Source of the DNA: Brachionus koreanus
Taxonomy: Eukaryota; Rotifera; Eurotatoria; Ploima; Brachionidae
Assembly: GCA_016987375.1 (NCBI GenBank)
Contig: PJRA01000444.1
Span: 304,572 to 321,278 of the forward strand
DNA length: 16,707 nucleotides
Direction: 5' to 3'
The notes below the pieces were generated by a model. The model ran no database searches and was not told where the DNA came from. It saw only the letters and a list, made by a program, of their open reading frames with translations. The translations under genes and the position numbers were made by a program. This document shows positions 1-7,615 of the stretch, piece after piece. Position 1 is the first letter of the stretch; the number at the start of each line of letters is the position of its first letter.

Positions 1-2029
1 AAGTTTTTTTTATTCGAAATCTGAGCTTATAATAATTAATTTGACTTGAGAAAACATAATTGAAACAGTTTAGTTAACAAAAAATAACTGATCAAGACTG
101 TAAATTAAATTACAACTTTTTAAAGTAAAATATGACAGTTTTTTTTTTATTTTGAAAATTTTATAAAAGTGTAATAAGCCTACATATTCGGCACTAAGTT
201 ATTTATTCTCAATTAAATAAAATAAAAGACATTGATTAATTTTTATTAATATTTATTTAAAGAAATGACCACTTCTAAGATATAAATTGAAAAAATTATT
301 AATAATGAAAGAAAAAGAATAAGTAAAGTGGTCTAAATAGAAGAGTTATGGTTATATTAAGAACCATATGTTATAAACTTTAAGTCTTTATGAGATTTGG
401 TGGCTCGTGGTTTTAACACAAATAAAAAAGAGAATAATTTAAAATAATAACTTTATTAATATTGGCCACTTCTAGCTTAAACAAAAGAATAATCAAAAAA
501 TAATTAAAAAGTTTTAGACTTCTGGGTTAGTAAAAATAATGATAACAAGAGCTTGTCTAATACTTTACACATAGACTTGCTAAACACATTAGATCATAGT
601 ATTCCAGGGTGAAACTATAGACAATTAAGTTGGCTAGAATCAGTCAGTCAAAAACTAAATGATTTTTGATCAGACTTGTACAAAAGTCAAAAAAAAGTAT
701 TTTTAAAGTCTTTTCAAATGAAAATTTAAAAAAAAAATTGACTTTTTTAATATTGGTAAATTATCAAAATAACAGTGTTTAAAATAAAATGCTCATTATA
801 ACACAATATCAAAATAGAATACTTAAAATGACATTACCTGTAAAATGACAAGTTCAAAATAAAAATGTTCTTAATAACATAATCATTATAGCTTTATTAA
901 AAAAAAAGAAGAAGAATGAATTGTCAATTAATCAATTATTTTTGTTTATAATAAACTTTATTCTTTGATCGTCTCCAATTTCTTATTTCGATCATAACTT
1001 GCCAAAATTTTCATGATAGGATTTTTTCACTTATAGCACACTTTGAATTTCTCGGTTCTTAATTTTAATAGATTTGTACAAGTCAAATTAATAAATACAG
1101 TTATCAATATACACAGTTGTCTTTATGGCCCAAAACTAACTCGGCATTACTCAACTTAAGATAATTGGAAACAAAGCACTAGGAAATGACCCTAAATGGT
1201 TTAAACACTAGATGTGTAAGCAGATTATCGGTAAAGCTAATTGTGAACGTCTCTTCGAAGAGTTAACCTTAAGAATCATGGTGTCTAACTTAAGGTCATA
1301 AAATTACTAAAGCATTGAATAAGTAGTGATAACTATTTTTTTTTCATCTGACATTTTATTTTTGTAAAATTTGATGATTTTTCTTTTTGTCTGAAATTTC
1401 TAAACACTATATCTGACAAGTTAAATAAATATTTGACTATTTCATACCTAATATTTTTACTAAAAATCTGACGATCATCTGATGTATATTATTTTTTACT
1501 TCTGACACTTCTATTCTAAATTTGACAATAGAAAATTTTCTCAATAAAAATAGTTTTTATAACCAAAACTTGTTAATTTATTTATTTAGATTAATTTAGA
1601 GAACTATGTGCAGAATAATATCTCTAGAAAATAGAGAGTAAAGAATAAAATAAAATATAAAATTGTCTATCTTAAGAAGGTCATTTGATATTTAATAAAA
1701 ATTAAAAAAAATTTGAATAATGAGAGTTTAACAAACGATGAAATTATCCTTATTTCATTTTATCTATTTTTTAATATTTTCATATCATTTTCCTTTTTAA
1801 ATTATACTTAATGCATTTTATTTTATTCTTATTTTTTATTGTAATTTTATTTTATTTTGATGATAAATTTTATTTTTGGTAACATGCAATAAAAAGAAGT
1901 ATGGTGTAAGCGAAAATGAATTCAACAATGAAAAGTTTACTAAAGTGGGTCTAAATTAGTTATCCTGCTTTGTCAATTTAATTAAACTAAGTTGATCGTA
2001 GAATATTACTATTTATTTATTTATTTATT
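1..2029. other. Gene-poor AT-rich stretch
   Basis: I see no open frame, splice-linked exon series or recognisable protein domain on either strand here. The stretch is dominated by A/T runs. Small structures are present: inverted GACCACTT / AAGTGGTC arms near 266 and 326, a degenerate tandem duplication at 776-884 (listed separately), and scattered TCTGAC words between about 1345 and 1510. Nothing supports a gene call. Confidence 0.6.
776..884. repeat. Imperfect tandem duplication, about 75-bp period
   Basis: The segment starting at 776 (GTTTAAAATAAAATGCTCAT, then TATAACACAAT) recurs in similar form from 851 (GTTCAAAATAAAAATGTTCT, then TAATAACATAAT). The offset is about 75 bp and the copies differ by several substitutions and one indel. 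In such AT-rich DNA part of the similarity may be chance. Confidence 0.35.
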
Positions 2030-2440
2030 CATTTCAGTTAACGCCTTTAAGGCGATGTAAAAAAAATATTCAAAAATAAGAAAAATAGAAAAAATAACAA
2101 AAAAAAAAAAGAATGTAGTTTATAGGACAAAGTTTAAGTATTATCAAAAAAACTAAAAAAAAATATTATTAATGCTAATTTTTCTTTTCTATTTTAATTT
2201 TACTAATTATTATTCATTTTATTGTTTTTATTATTGTTATTATTATTTCTCTTTAATCATAAGGGGCATTAGCTCGGTACAGAATACAAATAAATAATAA
2301 TGAAAAGCCAAGCAAAAAAAAAAGAAAAATTATTGATATCAATACTAAAATCAAAATTATCAATAATCGCCTAAGAATTCGGCCTTTTAGAGAGAGGGCC
2401 TGGACCTTTCCTCATATATTCATACCCAAAATAACTTGAT
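2022..2440 (-). mobile_element. Probable decayed 3' end of a LINE-type retroelement
   Basis: Read on the minus strand, the block ends with CGCCTTAAAGGCGTTAACTG followed by a run of AATAAATAAATA-type repeats. This is the usual look of a non-LTR retrotransposon 3' end with a microsatellite-like tail. Further upstream on the same strand lie AATGCCCCTTAT (near 2262-2273) and a GC-richer patch with GGCCCTCTCTC and AAAGGCCGAATTC (about 2377-2405). A similarly built block with TGCCCCTTAT and an AATAAATAAAT tail sits on the same strand at the right edge of the window. No reverse-transcriptase reading frame survives, so the assignment rests on tail architecture and the pair of similar ends. Confidence 0.35.
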
Positions 2441-2822
2441 ACTTTTTGAGTTTCTCTTAATATTTTTTAATATGCCATGTCTAACCGTGCCAAGATAAAT
2501 TGGCTAATTAAATTTTTAAAAATATAAAATAAAAAATCAAATTGGCTTTAATAAAACAAATTTACCTCAATTTTGAAAATGTAAAATTTAGCCAAGATTG
2601 AAAATTTTGCTAAACCTGATTTAAGAAAAAAAAATAGCTTAATTTCAAGAAATAACATTCTTATTTAATTCGTGGCTGTTTATATGTTCTAAGTTATTAA
2701 ACAAACAATTAAATTAAGATTGGTCTACTAGCAGACTACATCGAATTTGTTTTTTCTTTATGACTTGATTAAATTTTGACAAAAATTATGTACTTGAAAA
2801 AAAAAATTTAAATTAAGAAAAC

Positions 2823-2828
2823 TTTATT
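2823..2828 (-). promoter_or_regulatory. Polyadenylation signal of the Ly6-like gene
   Basis: AATAAA on the minus strand lies about 50 nt downstream of the TGA stop of the Ly6-like gene, in the expected place for its 3' end processing. Confidence 0.6.
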
Positions 2829-2877
2829 GTTTGTGTGAGTATAAAAAATGAATTCTACAAGCTTAGTCAAAATAAAT

Positions 2878-3414
2878 TCAAATTAAAAAAATAACATTTG
2901 AAAGCACAATTAGCGGTAGAATGACAAAAGAATTAAGTTTGTTGGCTGAATTGCATCCGTCTTTGTCCGAACAGTAGCATGTTTCTACATAGAGTCCAAC
3001 TTCATCAATGTAGTATCGACAGCCCCAGCTCACACTAAAATCAGATCTACTAGCACAGCGTCTGATCGTAGTTTTCCATCCCTTGGCTTTTAGAACACCA
3101 TTTAAATAAAGTTCACTAGTTTAATGAACAAACCTACCATAAAGGGTGTCTGGACTGCTTTTTGAAATTTTTACACACATGTGTCCCGGTGTGGCCGATT
3201 CTAGTCCATAGCAATCGACCAAAGCATTTTTGGTTTCGTCAAAAAATCCGAACGCTGGACAAAATTCATCTTCGGATGAATCGCATTGATAGCATTGAAG
3301 GCTAAAAGCTAATTACTAGTAGAATTTGATAAAAATTGCCAATAGGCCAATCTTACCTTTGTGTGTCAGTGCAACAAAACAGGATAAAAAAAGCATTAAA
3401 TTTGGCCTGGTCAT
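2878..3414 (-). CDS. Secreted Ly6/three-finger (sleepless/quiver-like) protein, GPI-anchor type
   Basis: Three exons on the minus strand, 3414-3357, 3308-3138 and 3086-2878, join in frame to 145 residues. The introns are 48 and 51 nt with GTAAGA...TTAG and GTAGGT...AAAG ends. Residues 1-22 form a signal peptide (hydrophobic core LMLFLSCFVAL). The mature part has ten cysteines (25, 28, 36, 52, 64, 87, 99, 113, 115, 121), opening with LQCYQCDSS and closing with ETCYCSDKDGCNSAN, the Ly6/uPAR (LU) hallmark of CxxC near the start and CYC...CN at the end. Residues 130-145 are hydrophobic to the stop, as in a GPI-attachment signal. Family members are small extracellular cell-surface proteins, some of which modulate ion channels or receptors in animals; this one's partner cannot be told. 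The ATG is the first in frame before the signal peptide. AATAAA follows the stop. Family assignment is strong; the sleepless/quiver subfamily is less certain. Confidence 0.85.
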
Positions 3415-3487
3415 TTCAAGTTAAAATTAGAAATAATTTTTTCGCGATTTTATTTTAAAAACCTTTATTGGTCAAAATAAAAATTGA

Positions 3488-3522
3488 ACATTTATATATA
3501 TATGTATATATATATACATGTA
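3488..3522 (-). promoter_or_regulatory. TA-rich tract with possible TATA box upstream of the Ly6-like gene
   Basis: An alternating TA microsatellite-like tract lies about 75-110 nt upstream of the Ly6-like start codon. On the minus strand it ends in TATATATAAATG, which could serve as a TATA box. It may equally be a simple repeat. Confidence 0.25.
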
Positions 3523-3608
3523 TAAAGGTAAATGTATGAGGAGAATGACCTGAATTAAAAAAATTATTTGAATAGAAAAAGAAATGAAAATAATTAGTCT
3601 TATTTTTT

Positions 3609-3718
3609 AATGACCAAATGATTAAAAATATTAAGAAATTTTTTTTAAATAATTTTCAAAAAATGTTCACAACTTAAAACATTAAAATTAAGCCATTTGG
3701 TTAGAGAAAAAAGATTAT
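3609..3718. repeat. 110-bp direct repeat, copy 1 (left flank of GC-rich element A)
   Basis: This segment recurs almost base for base at 4361-4470. It opens with AATGACCAAATGATTAAAAA and runs through ATGTTCACAACTTAAAAC to CCATTTGGTTAGAGAAAAAAG. Its two ends carry a short imperfect inverted repeat (GACCAAATG against CCATTTGGTT), so the unit itself could be a very small MITE-like element. The two copies bracket the 460-bp GC-rich element. Confidence 0.8.
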
Positions 3719-3740
3719 ACTTTTATTAAATAAAAATTAA

Positions 3741-4200
3741 GCCATCCTCCTCTTTTCTCAATCGGGCTGGGAACCGACTATGGCAGAGTTATGACTGGCG
3801 CCTTCCCCTAAGAAGCTCGTGGGACGTTCATCATAAACAGCGCCACTCATCCGAGCACTTTAAATTGGCTGCGAACTCGGCAACTATTTACAACTAGCTT
3901 GGAACCACAAACCAAGCGACTATCTCATACAGAGAATGCCTTAACTTTAAGCTTCCAAAGTTACGTCTATCTGCAAAGGGTCAGCCGTAAAACAAGCTCT
4001 TGCTCCTTTCGGATTTCATACTGGGTGATGGTCGAAGCCAGCGGCACCCTCATACTACAAAACTTGGACAAAGATCCGTAGATCTATGTGCCCATCTTAC
4101 AGCTCTTTCACAAACTACGTAGAAGACCACTGAAAGTGGCTGCCAGCCCCCTCCTCGTTTTCTCATCAGGGCTTGGGACCTGCAATGGCAGAGTTAGAAA
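3741..4200. mobile_element. GC-rich 460-bp interspersed element, copy A
   Basis: A sharply GC-richer block in AT-rich DNA, matched without indels by 14837-15296 with four substitutions. Its first about 51 bp (3741-3791) and last about 55 bp (4142-4196) are imperfect direct repeats of each other: both contain CCTCCTC, TTTTCTCA, a GGGCT..GGGA core and end in ATGGCAGAGTTA. No protein domain is seen; the one 60-residue open frame (3899-4081) has no ATG start and is not supported as a gene. TGGCAGAGTTA resembles a Pol III box A, but no good box B follows. It is therefore a short non-autonomous element, SINE-like or a unit released from a tandem array; its class is unresolved and no clear target-site duplication is visible. 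Confidence 0.75.
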
Positions 4201-4288
4201 GGCATTTTTTTTCTTCTTCTGTGACTTATTTTGTTGAAAATAAATAAATGAAAATAAATTAAATTAAAGCACATCTATTTATACCTTG

Positions 4289-4324
4289 TTAAATTTGTTA
4301 AATTACTTAAATTAGTTAAATTGA
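4289..4324 (+). repeat. Four 9-bp tandem repeats (TTAAATTNN) downstream of element A
   Basis: Four consecutive units TTAAATTTG, TTAAATTAC, TTAAATTAG and TTAAATTGA. Two similar units (TTAAATTAG, TTAAATTAT) occur at 15385-15402, at about the same distance downstream of copy B and after a similar ACCYTG lead-in. This could be a tail of the GC-rich element that has diverged faster, or chance in AT-rich DNA. Confidence 0.55.
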
Positions 4325-4360
4325 TTTTTGTGTTTTAATTTTATAAAAATTTTTTTTTTG

Positions 4361-4470
4361 AATGACCAAATGATTAAAAATATTAAGAAATTTTTTTTAA
4401 ATAATTTTCAAAAAATGTTCACAACTTAAAACATTAAAATTAAGCCATTTGGTTAGAGAAAAAAGATTAT
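4361..4470. repeat. 110-bp direct repeat, copy 2 (right flank of GC-rich element A)
   Basis: Near-identical to 3609-3718, in the same orientation and 752 bp downstream. After the AAAAAAGATTAT end the match continues only loosely with a 1-nt indel. No third copy flanks element B. Confidence 0.8.
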
Positions 4471-4517
4471 TACTTTTCTATTAGTCTTTTTTTTAAATTA
4501 AATTTTATTCTTTTATT

Positions 4518-4520
4518 TAG
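4518..4520 (+). promoter_or_regulatory. Possible splice acceptor in the 5' leader of the small membrane-protein gene
   Basis: A T-rich tract ending TTCTTTTATTTAG lies 35 nt before the ATG at 4556 and looks like a 3' splice site. It could end a 5'-UTR intron or receive a spliced leader; no donor was identified. Confidence 0.3.
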
Positions 4521-4555
4521 ATTGAAACAAAATTGATTAGGGAATCAATACTAAA

Positions 4556-5198
4556 ATGAATACGAGAATGATTGATTTGGAAAATCATCTAGGAAAACTA
4601 GAGTCACAAATTAATTGTTTATTTTACCTTTTTAAACTTCCTTCAGGTTATTATCAATATTTTTTTTTAAATTCAAATTATCAATTAAATATTAGATAAA
4701 TGTGATACAACTTCTGGTGAAGAAAATGAAAAAAGATGCAACAATGAGGGTAAATATAAGCATTTTTATGATAAAATATTTGAAAATTTATTCTTAGTAC
4801 CCAAGTTTATAATCGAAATGGGTAAATTTGATATTTTTTTCAAATTTAAATTTAAAAAAATATTAATAAACTGATGATTACCGATCACATCCTGATAGTA
4901 AGTTAATTATTAATTTTCTTATTTGATTTCTCTAATTAATTATTTAAATTTAAGTGATTGCACAGTTTTTGCAAAACACATCTTTGATAGTACAAAATTT
5001 TAAAAGAATTGGTAAAAACAGAAAATATTTTAATTTAAAAAAAAAAATAATTTAAAAACTGATTTGTTCTTTCTAGAAACTGAAAAGAAGCACATTGTTC
5101 AAATTCTCTTGATTTTGCTTGTCTATTTCACGGTTAATATTTTCATTATTGTTTTTAAAAATGACTTAAGTTTAAAATTTAACAAAACTTGTGTTTAA
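4556..5198 (+). CDS. Small tail-anchored membrane protein, unknown family, six exons
   Basis: Six short exons, 4556-4646, 4696-4749, 4798-4821, 4874-4897, 4955-5011 and 5077-5198, join in frame to 123 residues ending TAA. AATAAA follows at 5214. Introns are 49, 48, 52, 57 and 65 nt. Exons 3 and 4 are 24-nt microexons. The product starts MNTRMIDLENHLGKLESQIN (possible short helix), has a hydrophilic middle with two cysteines, then a KR.ETEKKH basic patch and one membrane segment at about residues 90-110 (IVQILLILLVYFTVNIFIIV), so it is likely tail-anchored facing the cytosol. I recognise no family. The start of exon 4 is uncertain: its 5' donor and 3' donor (GTAAGT) are good but no AG precedes it; the acceptor would have to be TG. 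Skipping exon 4 also keeps frame, removing eight residues. The existence of the gene is supported by phase agreement at every other junction. Confidence 0.65.
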
Positions 5199-5213
5199 TG
5201 AGATACCCGATGC

Positions 5214-5219
5214 AATAAA
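5214..5219 (+). promoter_or_regulatory. Polyadenylation signal of the small membrane-protein gene
   Basis: AATAAA 16 nt after the TAA stop of the six-exon gene. Confidence 0.55.
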
Positions 5220-5807
5220 TAGTCATATTTAATGATTAATTTTTTACTTTTATTAAAATTTTGTTATAGAATATTTTATAAAATAAACATTTTAAAAAAA
5301 AATTTATTCAATGATGATTTGAAATTTAGGTTGTTGCTAAATTTGCATAAAAAGAAGTAAAATTGCCAATTTTTTACGTTAAAATGTGTAAATTCCAAGA
5401 GTGTCAAAAAAATCTCAAATTTTACTTTTTTTATAAAATTTTAATAGAAAAATACAATTTTGTGTAACACTAAAAATTTTTTTTAATTTAATTTTAATAA
5501 TTTGTAATAACAATATAATAAATAAATAGAAATAATGTGGCTGTCCCCATGAAATGGAATTTTAGGCTCCACAGTAATAGCTTTCTAATTTTTTTTGTAT
5601 ATTCTCTGTTTACGATTGACTATTTTTTTTATCAATATCAGTTTTTCTAAAATAAAAGCATGCCAAAAAATCTCAAATATTACTGTTTTAAATAAAAAGT
5701 TTTTTTTAAAAAATAAAATCATTTTATTTTCTAAATTTAATTTTGACACTTTTTAATATAATATTTCGAATTATTTTACTTTTTTTAAATGTAATACGAA
5801 AATTTTT

Positions 5808-6090
5808 GGAACATTTGAATAGCAAAGATTATATGTAGACATTTAATGAAGTTCTTTTTCAATTTGAATAAAGCCTTTACATCAATAATGGATAAAGGAT
5901 TTATTCGAATATGAGATTTAAAAGCTGAGTATTTATTACCTTTTGGAGAAGATAAATTTGAATTAGCTTTAAAGCTGCATAAAGACAATCATCCAAAACA
6001 TGAGTCAAAGTTATGTCGAAATCTTCTTTACCATAACAATTTTATAAAAATTTTATTTTTTTATTTGATAAAAACTAGGAGTTACAAAAA
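5808..6090 (+). pseudogene. Possible coding relic, unidentified
   Basis: One plus-strand frame stays open across this AT-rich interval except for a single TGA near 5909. Its translation has mixed composition after the stop (DLKAEYLLPFGEDKFELALK, then a KLHKDNHPKHE stretch), unlike the K/N/I/F-only translations of the surrounding noncoding DNA. No family is recognised. The rest of 5220-6340 shows only A/T runs and no gene. The minus-strand open frame at 5785-5988 overlaps it and looks like its shadow. Confidence 0.25.
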
Positions 6091-6340
6091 ATAAATAATT
6101 ATTAGTGCGACTATAATATATTCAAATGATCTTGAGTGATTTGAGTGACAAAAAAAAACTGTTTATTCATAGAAAATTATTTATTTAACTTTTTTGATTC
6201 AAATAATAAAATTTATACTTAAAAAATTTGACCTTTTTTTATAGCAACGTAAGAGAAATACTGCTGAAATTATTTTCGAGTATCTATGGAGAAAAATTTA
6301 GAATTGTTTAATTTCAAAAAAATAAAAAATAGAAATATTT

Positions 6341-6343
6341 TAG
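6341..6343 (+). promoter_or_regulatory. Possible splice acceptor just before the multipass protein start
   Basis: ATATTTTAG lies 9 nt upstream of the ATG at 6353. It would fit a 5'-UTR or spliced-leader acceptor. Such a motif is common by chance in AT-rich DNA. Confidence 0.25.
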
Positions 6344-6352
6344 AAAAAAAAA

Positions 6353-7336
6353 ATGATCGACACCAAAAAATCTGACGATCGAATTCCAGATGAAATTTTG
6401 TCTAGCCAGAAAAAATGGCTAAAAAAATGCAATGGATATTTTGGCTTGTTGACCAGCCACACGGCATCAATCCTAATTTATTTAATCTCAATAGCATTAG
6501 CGTGCATTTTTGTCTCAATCATTCTAGTTACCACTACAAACACAACTGGCTATAATAAAGACAATCTTAAACGTTCTGTAAACGAGTCAAATTGCACATG
6601 TAATTGCTGGGACGGCTTCTATAGAGGAAAATATGCTCGCAAGTCCAAAGGCACTGAATACAAATACGTCTATTTCAACTACAAACAAGAAACTCTTTTT
6701 ATTTTTATAACAAGTCTTTTTTATGTAGATCTTTTGGTCAACTTAATCAAAAAAACGCTTAAACACATAGTAAATGTATTTGTGAGTGGAACATGGAGTT
6801 TGAGATGGTCAGTGCTAGCTGTTCTAGCCGTTAATGTCTATTCTAACTTTTGGTATGGATGGAATTTGGTGAATTTCATAAATGATCAAGATAAAAGATT
6901 TATATATGAAATGAGTGTGTTGATTATTATAGAGTTAGTGTTGAACTTTTTTTATTTCAAAAGCTTGGATCGATTAAGCTTAAAAAAAGGTAATTATAAG
7001 CCAATTACCATGTCAAGCATAGCTCCAATATTTTGGCTAAACGCGTTAAATTTTGGCCTAAGACTACCACATAGATTACATGAAAAATTTTTTTTAGAAT
7101 TATATACAAACTTTAACAAGATTAATGTAGACGAGTTTTTGTTTTTTATCAAAGAACTATTTGGCTTTTTGTTCGTCTACTTTGCTCTGAAAAAAACAAA
7201 TCGACCCTCTTTTCCAGTTGTATCAAAAGGAGACATGAAAGGAAAAGGTGGACTTGTCTACTTTGGTTTGTGGTTTTTTATTTCTTCTGCTTTTTATGGT
7301 ATTAGATACTTGATTATTCAAAGACACAAAATTTAA
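6353..7336 (+). CDS. Multipass membrane protein, unknown family, single exon
   Basis: A 327-residue uninterrupted frame with ATG preceded by an A-run and followed by TAA and AATAAA at 7360. About six to seven hydrophobic segments are visible: roughly 38-60, 114-132, 150-172, 184-203, 218-236 (weaker), 262-279 and 300-322. Residues 61-112 form a loop with the cysteine-tight motif NCTCNCWDGFYRGKY (80-94) and three N-glycosylation sequons (N63, N77, N80), which places this loop outside the cell or in the lumen. Later loops are rich in Lys/Arg (residues 203-217 and 280-299), probably cytosolic. Length and segment count could suit a receptor or transporter, but I see no GPCR or channel signature and do not recognise the family. 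It is the only intronless intact gene in the window and could be a lineage-specific family member. Confidence 0.8.
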   Translation: MIDTKKSDDRIPDEILSSQKKWLKKCNGYFGLLTSHTASILIYLISIALACIFVSIILVTTTNTTGYNKDNLKRSVNESNCTCNCWDGFYRGKYARKSKGTEYKYVYFNYKQETLFIFITSLFYVDLLVNLIKKTLKHIVNVFVSGTWSLRWSVLAVLAVNVYSNFWYGWNLVNFINDQDKRFIYEMSVLIIIELVLNFFYFKSLDRLSLKKGNYKPITMSSIAPIFWLNALNFGLRLPHRLHEKFFLELYTNFNKINVDEFLFFIKELFGFLFVYFALKKTNRPSFPVVSKGDMKGKGGLVYFGLWFFISSAFYGIRYLIIQRHKI

Positions 7337-7359
7337 TTATATAACTTTTTTTTTAATTT

Positions 7360-7365
7360 AATAAA
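7360..7365 (+). promoter_or_regulatory. Polyadenylation signal of the multipass protein gene
   Basis: AATAAA 24 nt after the TAA stop. Confidence 0.5.
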
Positions 7366-7615
7366 AATTTGACAAAACAATTTTTTATAAAAAATCTAAA
7401 AAAGAATTTCAATTGAAATTTATTAAAATAAATTTTGAAAAAATTAAATGTTAAATTTTTAAATTTTTGAATAAGAAATTTTTATTTTTTATCATCAGTT
7501 TGGGTCTATATTGAAGAGTGCTGACAGTTGACTAATTTTTTCAATCCATTTAAAAATTTAGCAATATTTGATAGGGATGGGGGTCACTCATAAATTCAAA
7601 GGAACTTTTTCTGCT

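Noticed and set aside
2042..2054. CGCCTTTAAGGCG palindrome as an operator-like site
   Set aside because: It lies at the base of a LINE-like tail, where a terminal hairpin is expected; there is no gene next to it to regulate.
3899..4081. 60-residue open frame, repeated identically at 14995-15177
   Set aside because: It starts at TTG, not ATG, has no domain or membrane feature, and is identical only because the two 460-bp elements are recent copies.
4142..4196. Hammerhead ribozyme on the minus strand
   Set aside because: CTGATGAG is present, but the GAAA core strand and NUH cleavage site are not found at workable positions, and the other end of the element lacks the motif.
3741..4200. tRNA gene or clear tRNA-derived SINE head in the GC-rich element
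   Set aside because: TGGCAGAGTTA fits box A at ten of eleven positions, but the only box B candidate near 3826 is poor and no cloverleaf can be drawn.
5785..5988. Minus-strand 67-residue open frame
   Set aside because: Its composition is typical of AT-rich noncoding DNA, it shows no domain, and it overlaps the more coherent plus-strand frame.
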